The notes beneath the pieces were generated by a model. That model was not told the DNA's origin, did not search any database, and worked only from the letters and a program-made list of their open reading frames with translations. The translations under genes and the position numbers were made by a program. Below are positions 1 through 12,600 of a stretch of DNA of 64,000 nucleotides, one piece after another. Location: assembly GCA_009192285.1 (NCBI GenBank), contig CM018604.1:1178001-1242000 (forward strand). The letters run 5' to 3'. The number at the start of each line of letters is the position of its first letter. Position 1 is the first letter of the stretch. Source of the DNA: Morchella semilibera (lineage: Eukaryota > Ascomycota > Pezizomycetes > Pezizales > Morchellaceae).

Positions 1-1
1 C

Positions 2-1096
2 ACGCTCCGCGACGGCCTAGACGTCCCCGTCACCGCGAAGATCCGCATTCTCGAGACCCGCGAGCGCAGCCTGGAGTACGCAAAGATGGTGGTCGACGCG
101 GGGGCAATAGTGCTGACGGTGCATGGGCGGACGCGGGAGCAGAAGGGACACAACACGGGGATGGCCGACTGGGAGGTTATCAAGTACATACGGGATAATC
201 TACCGCGGGAGGTTGTTGTCTTTGCGAACGGAAACATCCTCTGGCAGGAGGATGTAGACCGGTGTATTGCTGTTACGGGCGTGGATGGCGTCATGAGCGC
301 TGAAGGGAACTTGCATAATCCGGCAGTGTTCCAGACAGACAAGGACTGGGAGAAGAGGTTTCCGAGGATGGATGTGATTGGTAGGGAGTATCTCGATATC
401 CTGCGCGAGTATGTGCTCCCACCACTGAAGCTCGATGAGCTGTGGGCCGAGCAGCCGATGTCAAAGAAGACGAAGAAGAAGTATGAGGTGCTTATGACGG
501 ACCCAAGCTTGACGCCCGTAAAGAGCCATCTGTTTAAGCTGTGGCATTCGGCACTTCCGAGGCATACACACGTGCGAGACCTGCTTGCGCGGAGTGGAGC
601 ACGAGTAGGGGAAGACCCACTGGCATCTTTCGAGGCTACATTAAAGGAGCTCGAGAAGGCCATTGCAGGGGAGCTAGAAAACAACCCAGAGCCTGTGGAC
701 GCAGATGGAAAGTGGGTGGGGCCCGATACACCAGTAGAGGAAACCGGAGACAGCAAAGAGGGCATTATCGTCGAACTAGAAGACGGACGAAAAGTACGAA
801 GAGTGGTGCCCTGGTACCGGTGCCAGCCCTACTACCGGCCATTGCCAGAGGAGGCACTTGCAAAGGGGGCTTTGCAATTGCCAAAGAAGAAAAAGAACAA
901 AGCAGCCCCCGAGGAACGAGATGGCGGCGAAAATAACAAAAAGGTCAAGGTCAACCCCGAAGTCGAGCCCGCTGCTGCAGTGGGCGCTCCTGAGGCCGAA
1001 AACAGCAACAAAATCCAAATCACCCCCGAAGTCTCCATTCCCCAAGATGCAGCCGCCGCAGTAGGAGTCCCCACAAAGGAGGAAGTCTGCGGGTAG
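2..1096 (+). CDS. dus1: tRNA-dihydrouridine synthase Dus1 (3' part)
   Basis: Dus1 reduces uridine to dihydrouridine in the D-loop of cytoplasmic tRNAs using FMN and NADPH. The window opens inside the gene, with the reading frame starting at base 2 (TLRDGLDVPVTAKIRIL), so the N-terminus and the catalytic cysteine lie outside. Visible family motifs are the barrel strand PVTAKIRIL, then TVHGRTREQKG, the FANGNI strand and GVDGVMSAEGNLHNPAVF, which belong to the FMN/phosphate-binding half of the TIM barrel. The helical tRNA-binding domain follows. The last ~90 residues are a Lys/Glu/Pro/Ala-rich tail after YRCQPYYRP, a fungal-type extension. No intron is needed. The stop is TAG at 1094-1096. The family call is secure from the motifs; the Dus1 subtype rests on the C-terminal PYYRP segment. 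Confidence 0.93.
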   Translation, partial: TLRDGLDVPVTAKIRILETRERSLEYAKMVVDAGAIVLTVHGRTREQKGHNTGMADWEVIKYIRDNLPREVVVFANGNILWQEDVDRCIAVTGVDGVMSAEGNLHNPAVFQTDKDWEKRFPRMDVIGREYLDILREYVLPPLKLDELWAEQPMSKKTKKKYEVLMTDPSLTPVKSHLFKLWHSALPRHTHVRDLLARSGARVGEDPLASFEATLKELEKAIAGELENNPEPVDADGKWVGPDTPVEETGDSKEGIIVELEDGRKVRRVVPWYRCQPYYRPLPEEALAKGALQLPKKKKNKAAPEERDGGENNKKVKVNPEVEPAAAVGAPEAENSNKIQITPEVSIPQDAAAAVGVPTKEEVCG

Positions 1097-1712
1097 TACG
1101 TACTTTTTTATTAGATTAAATATTTGTAGTATCATATATAGATCCTTTACTTCACAATGTTTGTATACCTAACTTTGCTATTATCTCCGAGTGGTGTTTG
1201 GGCGGATTTTGTCTCCTCATATATACATACATGTATGCTTAGACTTTGGGAGTGTAGTGTTGCGAGCCATGCTCAGGTTTTGTATATATTGTATTAGAGT
1301 CCTGTCTCAAGAACTTTTAGCATTGCTGTATACATGTATGCATCCTAACGAGTTTCAGATACCGACCATTTGATAACCCCCTTGATGTGCTGCGCCTTGA
1401 CTTATACGGCGGACCTGCTCATGGAGGGTAAGTGCGAGTTGGTTAACTTTAAACCCTAACCCTGACAGGTCTCAATACCATATCACTCCCTTCTTATATA
1501 CATGTAATTACATTATGCACAGGATACAGGTACATGTGCTAATACTGCACCACCCGGGGTACGCACGTACATGTAGTAATGGACATGGGCTATACCGTTT
1601 TGACATTGTGCTACATAAATGTTATATACATGTACATATTAACAGTACCTTAATTTGAGGTATTCTAGATCTTTAAACTCCACTACATGTAGATGATCCC
1701 TTCTCACCGTTA

Positions 1713-1834
1713 GGCCCTTTGCGCAAAAGACTCTAGAGTCTTTTTCTACATGTGTGATTGGTTAATGGAAGGATAGGAACCAATCAGGTTACCGGGGAAA
1801 GACTCTAGAGCTAGAGTCTTTTGTGCAAAGGGCC
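1713..1834. mobile_element. MITE, TA target site, 24-bp TIRs
   Basis: A 122-bp element with terminal inverted repeats 1713-1736 and 1811-1834, identical at 23 of 24 positions (ends GGCCCTTTGYRCAAAAGAC). It is bounded on each side by the dinucleotide TA (1711-1712 and 1835-1836), the duplication typical of Tc1/mariner-type transposition. It has no coding capacity, so it would be non-autonomous. Confidence 0.75.
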
Positions 1835-1909
1835 TATTATATTAGGCCTCATGTACCCCAGCAGTTATTGTAATAAGGATTGATAATTCATACATGCAGC
1901 TCTAAGATG

Positions 1910-2122
1910 TATGGCGGATCTACTCATAGAGGGTGAGCGGGAGTACTCCACCCCCAAAAATGCTATTGGCTGATGGCCACTAAACCCAAGTGATGGCAAC
2001 CGAGAAAGGACCCGTAGTTCCTTAGATAGGATTAGTTTAACACTATTACAGGCCCCCAACCAATGGTATTTTTCAGGGTGGATATGTACTCCCGCTCACC
2101 CTCTATGAGTAGATCCGCCATA
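1910..2122. repeat. Inverted-repeat element with perfect 37-bp arms
   Basis: Arms 1910-1946 and 2086-2122 are perfect reverse complements (outer end TATGGCGGATCTACTCATAG). They enclose about 140 bp without coding capacity. A diverged copy of one arm lies at about 1404-1440, so this is a repeated family. MITE or foldback element is the likely class; no clear target duplication was seen. Confidence 0.7.
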
Positions 2123-2226
2123 CTGAAATACAGTATAATATCTTGGGTAATAAGTCATCAGACAGAACGCCACCAAAATGCGCGTTTGCGGGCAAACTTG
2201 CGGCTAGGTCGCCCGATGACTTATTA

Positions 2227-2334
2227 GAGCGTATTGGCCAACAACTTCTGGGCCTAAATATTTAGTTCTTGGCGACCGGTTCTTGGTGTGGATAGCCCGC
2301 CAAGAGCTCAAATATGAGTGTGGCCAGCACGCTC
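2227..2334. mobile_element. Short MITE-like hairpin, TA flanks
   Basis: A 108-bp element whose ends GAGCGTATTGGCCA and TGGCCAGCACGCTC are inverted repeats with two mismatches. Inner arms (TTCTTGGCG / CGCCAAGAG) continue the hairpin. Both sides are flanked by TA (2225-2226, 2335-2336). The sequence just upstream (2150-2226) carries another small inverted pair TAATAAGTCATC / GATGACTTATTA, so insertions may be nested. Confidence 0.6.
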
Positions 2335-3220
2335 TAATTACCGCTGTACAGCCTCGATTCAACCAACCACGGAATATTTTACTAAAATACATGTACGTAC
2401 TACATGTACACAATGGGTATTATATTCTATGCCCCCACGTCACGTCCTACTTACAATTTACAGAATGAAGTATAAATAAATAAATAAACCCAATTTACAG
2501 AAACCTACATAAAAACCCCACGCCAAGGCCCCGCGCTCTCGCCACTACGCATCCTATAATCTCGCCACTATTCTCACTACAAGCTTAAGCTTTAACTTAA
2601 GCCCCCAGCATCTTACAACAACACCTGCTCAAGTTCCGTCAAGCTCTGCAGCTGTGTAACTCACCCCCGCTCCCGATAAGACCTACTTATGGGATCTGGT
2701 GCCAGAATTGACTTGTGAATAGGCACTAGCACCAAGGCCGAGAGGGGGAGCAGATGCTCAGAGCAGTCTTCACTATACTATAATACGAACAAGCAGCATT
2801 TATTAATAAACCAAAATTAAAGGAGATCAATCGACATAAAGCCAGTACTTCAATGCCTGCTTCGTTGCTCGCGACATTAGCTTATTCACGGTTTCTCACT
2901 CGCCCTTGGCGTCCAACAGTTGAAATATGGCGCAAATGTACATTTAGGTTCATTTAGCCTCCGAGTCCATGAGGGCACATGCAACGGTCTCCACCCGTGT
3001 GTAAATTACATGTACATGTACTTGTATGTATGGGGACATATATGGTATGTCACATATAATCGATATTAGGCACTGCAGTCATTGATCAACGCATGTACCT
3101 ACATGTATCCTCTCTTTACCTCTACATTCCTGTACCTACATGTAGAGTACCTTCAACGATAGTTACATGTCCCTTTCTGAGCAGGTGCCATTACCGAACC
3201 GTACGTGTTAATGGTGATAG

Positions 3221-3246
3221 TATATATATATATATATATATATATA
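3221..3246. repeat. (TA)n microsatellite
   Basis: About 13 consecutive TA units in an intergenic position, with no start codon of a recognised gene close downstream. Confidence 0.85.
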
Positions 3247-3912
3247 CGGGCGGTAATTTTGGTGGTTACAGTGGTGTAACAAAGCACTAGAGAAGAACGT
3301 GGCAGTTGGTTAATAGTTACACTTCCACTTTCCGGCCTCACTGATTTCTACATCGACGGTATCCCCAGCACCATGTTACTACTGCCAGTTCTCACTGATG
3401 ATTGAGGGTTACTACAGAACATCATCTGAGTACTAATTACCCAAATTAAAACTAAAGGCACGGGCTCAGGTACCATGGATCTGTCGCGCCCCCCGTTTCC
3501 GACGGAAAACGTTTGATATTTGACAACTCCACAGCTTCCCTCCATGACTTTTTTAACTTTGGTGATAGGGTGCAACGCTACATCTACCTCTTTATACTAT
3601 TAGCAGCTTAAAAAAGGTATACAGCTCTGCCGTGTGCTGTCAAAGCCATGACGAGTGACATTTTTTTTTTTTTTCGAAATCTCATGGCTCCCAGAACCCG
3701 TCTTTTGATAGGAACCAGGGCGGGATACTTGACCCCCACTATCATCAATTACGATCCGACCCCCATTTATGACTCCTTGCAATAAGTGAGGATCGTGTGA
3801 TGTGGTCACCACCCCAAACGGCGCCTCAGGCTCACAAAGACAGTATGATAGTACCCTTTACTCCCTATATCGTATTCAATTTGAGTCAGTTAGAAATGAA
3901 TCTCGGTATATC

Positions 3913-3928
3913 TATATATATATATATA
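3913..3928 (+). promoter_or_regulatory. TATA-type core promoter of the secreted-protein gene
   Basis: An alternating TATATATA stretch about 85 bp upstream of the ATG at 4014. Similar stretches sit at comparable distances from other starts in this window. Confidence 0.45.
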
Positions 3929-4013
3929 CCCTTAGATTTCCAGCAGCAGCAGATTTCCAACCTACAAAATCCTCCCTGCCTGTTCTCGTATCAACCTCCA
4001 ACTACTATTAAAA

Positions 4014-4481
4014 ATGAGGCCCATAGCCCTGCTCACCTACCTCTGCCTCCTCCTCCTTACATTCCTCCTCTCACACCCGACATTCTCTCACCCCGCCGCC
4101 ACCGCCACCGCCATCGCCAGCCCACAGGACATCCACATCCGCGGGCGCTTCACATGCAAAAAAGCGTCCGTCAAAGGTCCCCTCAGTACCTCCACCCGTG
4201 CACTCGTACGCCAGATAGAGCACTGGCACAACACCAAATGCACACAGGACCGGCGCTTCGAGCCTAAATGCACTGAGCTCGCGAAGGATGGGGACGAAGC
4301 GCGCGTCGCGATCTGTGGGTATCCAAGGGGCTGGATGTTTTGTTCGCTAGTCGCATTTGCCGCGCTAGAGATCGTAGCGGGGTGTACTGTACCATCGACG
4401 GGAAGGGCAGCCGGGGAATATGTATATGATGGGAAGCCGGGGATGAGGGTTGTTGTTTATAAGGCTGGGAATGGGCCGTGA
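4014..4481 (+). CDS. Small secreted protein with six cysteines (155 aa)
   Basis: A single-exon protein of 155 residues. Residues 1-25 form a classical signal peptide (MRPIALLTYLCLLLLTFLLS, then SHP). The mature part has six cysteines in the contexts FTCKK, TKCTQ, PKCTE, ICGY, FCSL and GCTV, an even number that would allow three disulfides. The C-terminus, MRVVVYKAG, is a beta-strand-like end. Codon use is GC-richer than the flanks, which supports real coding. An extracellular role, possibly as a host- or competitor-interacting small secreted protein, is inference from size, signal peptide and cysteines; no named family was recognised. The ATG at 4014 is chosen because it opens directly into the signal peptide and lies about 85 bp below a TATA stretch. 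Confidence 0.75.
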   Translation: MRPIALLTYLCLLLLTFLLSHPTFSHPAATATAIASPQDIHIRGRFTCKKASVKGPLSTSTRALVRQIEHWHNTKCTQDRRFEPKCTELAKDGDEARVAICGYPRGWMFCSLVAFAALEIVAGCTVPSTGRAAGEYVYDGKPGMRVVVYKAGNGP

Positions 4482-7400
4482 CCGTGAGCGAACGGTTGGG
4501 CTATGCAAGATAGGGCGTTGAGTACAATGGAGTAAGAATTTTCTTTGGCGAGGTGAGCTTAGGTACCGGGAGTGCGGTGAGACGATCATAAGGCATCACT
4601 CCTCAACCTATGTGATAGAGCTAAGCGGGGACATTCAATGGAGTGATACTTTGTACCTGCGTGCCAATGACAAACCGAGAAAGGAATGTACCCTTAATTT
4701 ATTCTCCTGAACCTCCTCGCCTGCGTAGTCCCATGGGGTTAATTTGTGCACCATATATATATGTTGACTGTACTTTCCTTCGGAGAGCCACTGCAACAGC
4801 ATGAACCTTAACCCCACCACTTTCTCTTCTTGGACATTTTGCGCAATACGGCATGATTCATGTATCTGTATCGCAGGATGGCCTGACAACACCTCCCAAC
4901 AGCCATATAAGTGCCAGCTGCAGGGGAATCATGGGGTTGCGGGTGTAATCTAGCTTCCAGCACACAGCACAGCAGGAACTGGATGCTAGAGCCAAACCCA
5001 GCTCATCTCCACCAAATACCCTGCGCATCTGTTTCACAAGTTATCACTCGCACCAACCTTGCGTCCTGCAATTGCGCTGGGGTACTGGGGGATGTGGAGA
5101 GATGAGAAGGCGTGGAATTGTATCCCAGGTGAGACTTGAAGTGCTGGTGCCTGTTCCCTTTCTTTGTTCTGTGCTGGTGCTGACCTCTTTCTTGGCCGTA
5201 TGAGACCACTTACCCGAAGGCCCACAAACCGTATTATAACTTGCCATTGATAGTATTAGATAGAGAGGGTACGACCCCTATATGAGACTCTCCTATTAAC
5301 TGTTAACAAGATGATATTCCAAACTATGTTAAAGTAATTTCAGGCCTGGAGAGGATGGTTTCGAACCAGCAAGGAAACGGCTTGGTTCTTTTTGGCAGCC
5401 AGGGTCTAGCTAAAAAAACCTTCCTACTTCTGGTAGCACAAGGCTCTGGGGGTTCAGGCCACACAACCATCTCACAATGCGCAGGCGCCTCCCATTTGCC
5501 CTGATCATAAAATGTCACTCGCCGAAGTAAAGGACCAAGCTATATTATATTATATTAATCAACCTACTTTTCTCACCCAATTAATACTATCTAGAGAGTG
5601 AGTTTTATTCTCGCCTTCTAGGATCAATAGCGACGTAGGCGTCAGATGGTTTCTCCCAGAACAAATTTCGCATTCCAGATTCGTAGGCGCTCGAGGGTCA
5701 TCGTTGCATACCACGTACCAGATAACATTTCCATGCCTAGTTCTTTAGGTACATATATAGTGATCTTTGTCTCCGTTTTTGAGCATTACTACTCGCCGTT
5801 CCTGAGTTCGATATACTCTGAGACAAACATGTGACTGAATTCTTGACATGTGATTCAGATATACCCTTCATTAGAAGCATTCATAGGGTGTACTCTATGC
5901 TCTTCGAGTGCAATGATATTCAACACTCACCCGATGGGAAAGTTTACCATAAAGATAGCCAAGAAACAGAGTTAATCATTTGATTTACGCCCCGCAACCA
6001 TCTCCCGGGGAGATGTGACTACCATTTCTCGGTAGGATCTGCCTTAAACTCAAGATAATCGACCATGTTAAAGAAGGAAATTTCAGTTTCGTGTTCTACA
6101 TTCCTCAGCCCTCCGCTCTATGCACGTAACTAGGAGTGGGGGGGGGGGGAGGAAGGACTAACCACAACCGCACTCAGCTAAGGTCTTCGAGTCATCTCTG
6201 AAAATCTTCTCGTCGTCCTTATCCTCCATATTGATAATTAGGTTCTGTGTCTTGGTCCCCTGTGCTTTAGTATATAGTTTCAGCGTATCTACCGTCATCC
6301 ATTATCAGCGACGTGACTAATAACAAGGGGGGGGGGGAGGTGGAATTCACCAAGGACGACAGTTTTGTAAGGCTTCCAGCCCGGCCTTTTTAACACCTCT
6401 ACATCAGTATCTATTAGCCACTATTTTACCTATCTTCATACCCAAGTATGCGGGCACGTACCCTTCTTAGCCAGTTCCTTTAGTTCCCCAACTGTGAGTG
6501 TTGTTAGGTCGAGGTGATGCAGAACCAGGTTCCTAGTGGTGCGGTAAGGGAAGCTTTTGATTACTCGGACAGTCAAGGTTGAGTCCGTAACTACCGGATA
6601 TTTGTTAGCTGTTGCAGGTAATCCTGTTGGGGGAAGAGGCGGGCGTACGGGGGAGATAGAGAGCTGCGGCTGCGTCTTCGTGGCTCGTCATCTTGGTGGC
6701 TGTTTTTGGATATTCTGGTTTCCGTAGGGTTTTTTTTTTTTGGGGGGGGGAGATTTGCTCTTGCGTAAATCACTTGGGGATAAAGTAAGGTAAGTTCAAA
6801 CTAGAATATAGCGAGCAGTTTACCCAACCGCGGGGATTTCAATTTTTTTTTATGGGGCGGGTCCGGGGAAAGCCACGCCAAGCGTATCCAAATGTGACCT
6901 GCATGAAGTATTTGCCAAGAATTGGTCCGTGCGTCATTCTAGTTCTTCCCCGAAACGGTTGCTAGAATCTAAGGGTACGGGTTCAGTCAACCAATTTAAT
7001 ATTAACGCTCTTTACAGAAGAGAAAAAGGGTCACAACCATATATATATACGGATCTACAGCCCTAAAGAAGTGATTGAGGTTCCGAAATACACTCTTTAT
7101 GCTTAAAATGAGTATGTACATGTACCTTTTGAATTTAAACCCCTCGTGGAGATCTTGTGTCGGTCAAAAAGGCATGATACCTCTTGAATATATCGATTAA
7201 GTACATGTACCTTAGACGGAGATCACTTCTAACCGCATATAATACTTTCAGTAGATATTGCTTTCTTAATTTGATCAAGCACAACCGATTGCCAAAGAAA
7301 CATGTGGTGTTAGTGGGGTGGTGGTGTGGCTTTTGGCCCCCCTTCCCTTAATACACCCCCGTGGCTAATTTTGGCCTATCGAAACGACCGAGCCTCATGC

Positions 7401-9608
7401 ACTCACTTCATTCACATACACTAACCAACACATCATAGGACGAGGAAGGCCCCACGACGCACCAAACCAGTTAAACTCTATCTTCCAACGTCCCGCGCGT
7501 TTATTCCTGCTTTCTTCACACCCTATTTCGATATTTCGATCGGAATAGATAACCTTTTTAGACGAACAAAATAGAAACTTCCACCCAACTGGGGATCTGC
7601 GTTTCGTCTCGCTTAGTTCCTCGTCTCAGAAGTAAGGTTCACCCAGGGCCTTCAGGCCTCTCGTTGGCCTGGATACATGTAATTATATAATCGGTGGTGT
7701 TCAACAAAGTAAGGAGGTCAGGTAATAGCGTGAACGGATATTCTGAAATGAGATGAGGCGCACCACTTGGTGGCGGGTAAACGGTACAGTAATATTACTA
7801 TAGTAATTATGAATTTTTACTTTGCTTCAATCACAAAGGAAGTGGCATTGAAACGAAGGATATATATGTGTGATTGAACTCTCGGATACTGTGGTCGACC
7901 GAGTAACGAGTAGAGCGGAGGGGAGATGTTATATATATTTCCTTCGGCGATAGCTAAACACATAGATACCCGTTCTTAAACGACGAAGATTAGCGGCGCT
8001 GCAGAATCTGAGACCATAATTCTGCGGGGAGGTGCAGTGGCTGTCTTAAGCAATCCACCTTGAGGTGGTGAGCAGTTAGATACATGGACCTGGGTAAGTA
8101 ATGCGGGCGTCATTGATATGCCATTTTACGTGGCAGATTGTGGTCGTTGTGGAGAGGAAAGGTGAGGTGGTTGTCGGGGAGTGTGTGTCCGTATGTAGCA
8201 CACAGCTACCAAAGCAATCCCAACTTCCGACGAGGGCCGTTTCCATACAGATACAGGCAGGAACAATCATTCCCTTGTTCTCTCTCAACCTCGTCTATCT
8301 TTCGCCCTCTCTTTCGCAGATTGGTTTCACTCCTATCGCAGCAATCCGTTCTCAGCTTCCTCCCGGGTAGCCTGCTGCGAATACTGCCTCTGTTGTTTTG
8401 TTTATCTTCTCCCAGATCTGATTGAACTGATCTCCGGCCACGAGGAAACGAGGGAGCGAAGGGGAGGAAAGAAGGGTTGTCATTCCCGAGCCCACGCAAG
8501 ATCCCAAGAAAGTCCAAGACCACACCCCCCTACCTGCCTTACATACATACAGCCACCAATCCTCCAACCTCAAGTCTAAACACCTGGTCGAACTTTTTTT
8601 TTCCCCTTCCCATTTTTTCTTCCCCAATCTACTTTCTTTGCCTAATCAAGGTCATGGCTACCTCTACCTCATTTTAAATCTCTCTCTTTTTTATTAGAAG
8701 GAAGTAGAACAAAAGAGGAAGAAGCACAACACATATAATAACCCCTTCCTACCTGCATCCTCAACTGCCGCCGGAATTGCTGCGGCTGTAGACAGAGTAG
8801 TCTACAGAATCCCCAACAACAACGTACCTACATACGCCTTACGATCCACCAGTGCCAACCACCCAACGACAATCACATAAACGAAACGGGGGGAGAAATA
8901 AACATTGACCCTGGCCTAAAGTTTACTGTGCAGAAGCAGACAGATATACAAATCCGAACCCTTATACCTGAGCAGAACCAGCTTGTACCTACGTCTCCGA
9001 GGGCCCCCGACACAACAGCCAACCCAAAACCAACGTTTACCAAGCCGCTAGCTTCCCTAGTTAGCTTGCTGTTCATACATAATTTAGCTGCCTACTGCCA
9101 CCTCTTTTCGTCTCCACGACAACCGAGTTGAGGAGAAAAGAAGGAAGAGAGTTCCAGACAAAAAATCCTACAAACGACACACAATTCCAACCCCTTCGCC
9201 CTATTGCACCACCATTGCATTGCACCACCATTGAGGTTTTTTGCTCTGTGGGATATCAGTGGGCGAGGAAAAAGGAAAGGAAGCACTAGTTTGGGCTTAA
9301 TCAGGGCGGGGTTTGTTTCTTGCTTCGGTTTGCGTCATTCTCAAAGATTGAGAGTGGGTTGCATATCTAGAGACAAAGAAGAAGAAGAGGCATAGGCATA
9401 GGAAAAGGCACATGGTTAGGAACATCATCATCAACAGCAGCAGAACCTGCACATTGGATTTGTAGATTTCTTGGCCTGAGTAGTGTGAGGCAGGCTCACT
9501 ATTTAGCGAGAGGTTTATCATTGGCGCAGTGCAGTGGGTTGTCTAAGCAGTGAGGGGAACCGTGCGTTTGGAAGTAAGTGAGTGTACTGGGGGAACATTA
9601 CTTGGAAC
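4482..9608. other. Long intergenic region, probably including the 5' leader of the next gene
   Basis: No supportable gene in about 5 kb. Poly-G tracts occur at 6138-6149 and 6327-6337. From about 8100 to 9600 the sequence becomes richer in pyrimidines and simple CCT/CT stretches, and it contains a short upstream ATG frame at 8654 (MATSTSF then stop). This would fit a long 5' leader of the PHD gene, but no transcript start can be placed. Confidence 0.5.
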
Positions 9609-12600
9609 ATGAATCCTCAACAGAGTGGTTTCAAGTACATATTCCCTTCCCTCCCCTTCCTCCCTCTCCCCTTCTCTTCATCAGCCTATATACAAATTCC
9701 CAGAAGCTGTGTCTTCGTGTTCATATTCGAGACGCAAACCCTCCCTCACAGTCTCTGTTCTGCTTGGTTATATCATAGCATATCACTAACAAACGCCAGA
9801 GAAACAAACATATCATCTACAACCACCTCTTCCATCTCCTCAGCCGCACAGGTTTCATCAGACGCTCCGTCCTCGTACGCAATTGCTAGCACAAACACAA
9901 GCCACCCGCTGCCGCCCATGCCTAGTTGCAATTCTACCTTTTCCCCCGCGGACCTAAAGTGGCACAACACTCTTCCAGAAGACTTTACTGGTGGCCAAAA
10001 ATCTACAGTAGCCCGTACCCGTTCACCCGCTATCGTTGATAATCTTCGAAAGCGTCCACCTGGCACTATTGAGAACATTGATGCTATCCTCCAATCCCAT
10101 GTCCATCATACCGCTGCTTCACCCACGCTCCTTTCCCCTCTTCCTCCAACTCATCGGTTAGGTTCTAGTCCGCTACCATCCCCAATCAAACGGTCTAGAG
10201 CGTTCCAACGCAGCACACCTACCAAAACCCCCACTAGGAGTAAGTCATCAAACTGCCTGACTGGGTCAGGTTCGGGCATGCAAACACCACCCCCAAGTAG
10301 TACTGCGACAGCAAGGAAGCGTGGAAGACCTCCAAAGAAACTGTACCCAGTATTACCATCAGCAAACGACAACCACAATAATAATATAGACTCTCTGGCA
10401 CAAGAACCCCCACAGACAAGCCCCACAAAGTTGCAGAAACTAAACGGCAGCCAGAGCTGTCATAATTTGGGTCCGCAGCTGGACTCACAAAGTAAATTCA
10501 ATTTCCAGCAACTTCCCGACTCTGGTATCTCAATGCCATCAGATGAACCGCTTCTCCATTTCTACCCAAAATACTTGGATGATGGCGGGGACTTAGACTT
10601 CATCGCGGGGTTGACGACGGCCAATTCTAATGGGCCGGAACACTCTGCAAGCTATGATTGGTCTTCCCTCCGGAACAACGCATCACTCGACAACCTCAAC
10701 CACGCTCTTCCAGCCGATATATTCGCACCCACCCCAGAGCTTCGGCGACAACCAAGTCAGTCCTCGCTGTTGACGGATGAGGGTACGCCGTCGGCAGATA
10801 ATCCCACATTTTCATTCTTACAATTTGATGATCCTTATGGTTTGGAAATGCCACTTGACGTTGACCCGAATTTATTGTTCTCTAGCACGAGTAATAGTGC
10901 AGCGAGCAGCATGATTGGTGGGTTCAGAGAGGAGTACAGACCGTTTCCGTTTGTACAGCAGCTACAGCCTTATCAGCCATATCAGCACCAACATTTGCAA
11001 CAACTACGAGAACAGGAATTAGAGATGCAGAAGCAGAAGCAACTACAGGAAAGGCTTCTAAAAGAGCGATCCAGGCGAGAGCGTACGATTGCTGCATCCG
11101 GTGGCCGTCATTCCAGACACTCAAGTGTCCTGAAGCACAGCATGAGTGATGGAATCCTCACCGGCCCTGGAGAGAGACAGGTTTGCAAAGCGGCTAATTT
11201 TAATGCAGCTGTTCTTAAGAGAAGTTGCAGCAATATTGGCCGAAGGGGCGAAACGGTACTGGTGGATCGCAGCTATACGCCTAATCCTTCACAAAGAGCT
11301 TACAATCCTACCCACCCATCAGGCTTGCGGCGATCAACACTGAAGATCCAAGAGAAGCCTCCAAAAACCAGGACTGAAGTTTTTCTCGCAATTTCACCAG
11401 GTGGCCGAGCCAAGACGGAGACAAAAATTGTGTATGATAGTCAGGATGTCGATATTGACATTGAAGAGCCTATAATGTGGGATTCGCCGCAAGAGAGTGA
11501 TTCCTCTTTCGATGATGATGTGCCCCGAGGACTTGGGCCAGATGGTATAGATTATGCATTGTTTCGGCAGCGTAAAGCTGCTGATTTGTTCCCAGGGGCC
11601 AGGCCTACACATACATTAATTGTTCCTTCATATGACAACCAAAACCAACCACCACCACAACCACCAAAGACACCCACTCGAAGATCTCCGCTCAAGGTGT
11701 CGTTGCCTGGGAGCCATAGGAAAATGAATGGCTTTTCTGCCAGTACTACCGCCGGTACCACTTCTTTAAACGGAAGGCTCGATTCTTCGCCAAGACTACC
11801 AACCCCTTTGAGGTCTAGCCCCCCTCCGGCTGTTGATCGCCGCGTGAGGGAAAGGGTTAGAAGAGCAAGTCATTCCAGCCTGACCCCTTCACAGTCAATG
11901 TCGGCCATCGGAACCCCAAGATTAGGGAGTATGCAGGAGGTTAGCGACGAGTCGGAGGCTGAAACTGTAGTTGACGGGGCCGATATCTGCGCTCTTGATG
12001 AAGAGGAGAACGGGGATGCGATGCATGCGTTGAGGAAGGTCATGATTGCACGGCGAAACGGCGAAGCAAGCAGGGGTGAGACTTACCGATTACTTTAGGC
12101 CAAAATTAGCAGAGCATGAACTGACAGCACCTAGTCACATCACTTCAGTGCACACCCACCAAGGCTCACCCTACTAGTGCCTCCAAGCCACAGGCATTCC
12201 CAACTGGCAGCAGCACCGGCAGCAACTCGAGCAGCCGCCACAATCAGATACATCCCCAAATCCTGCGGTCTTCGCCAGTGAAGAAGAAACTTTTTGAAGA
12301 ACAAATCCTCCGCAGTGTTGATCGCCAGCGCAATGGATATGAACGTCAGATGACAGATGACACACCAACTACCCCGAGCAAGCGTCAGACTAGAGCCATG
12401 GAAAGGAAGGGAATGCTAGAAAATCCAAAAAGTGCGACAAGATGCATTTGCGGGGAGACGGGCGATTCTGGAGGAAAGACCTTGGTCCAATGGTATGTTT
12501 ATCAATGTAGTTATGGGAACGGATAAATGACTTACTGCTTGCGAACAGTGATACCTGTCGTCATTCGTTACACATGAAGTGTGTGGGATACAACCGCAAA

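Larger units (their letters stand above)
1097..4013. other. Intergenic region with MITE-like inverted repeats
   Basis: No supportable gene is seen. The stretch is AT-rich with many TACATGTA palindromes. It holds three inverted-repeat elements (listed separately), a (TA)n run at 3221-3246, a 14-nt poly-T at about 3661-3674, and the TATA stretch of the next gene. Confidence 0.7.

Noticed and set aside
1452-1466. Telomere-like CCCTAACCCT
   Set aside because: Only about two units. Similar singletons occur near 13110, 19475 and 39942. Too short to call an interstitial telomere.
5324-5518. Minus-strand 64-codon frame with TTCGAAACC, like a T-arm
   Set aside because: No tRNA cloverleaf can be folded, and the protein frame has no recognisable domain.
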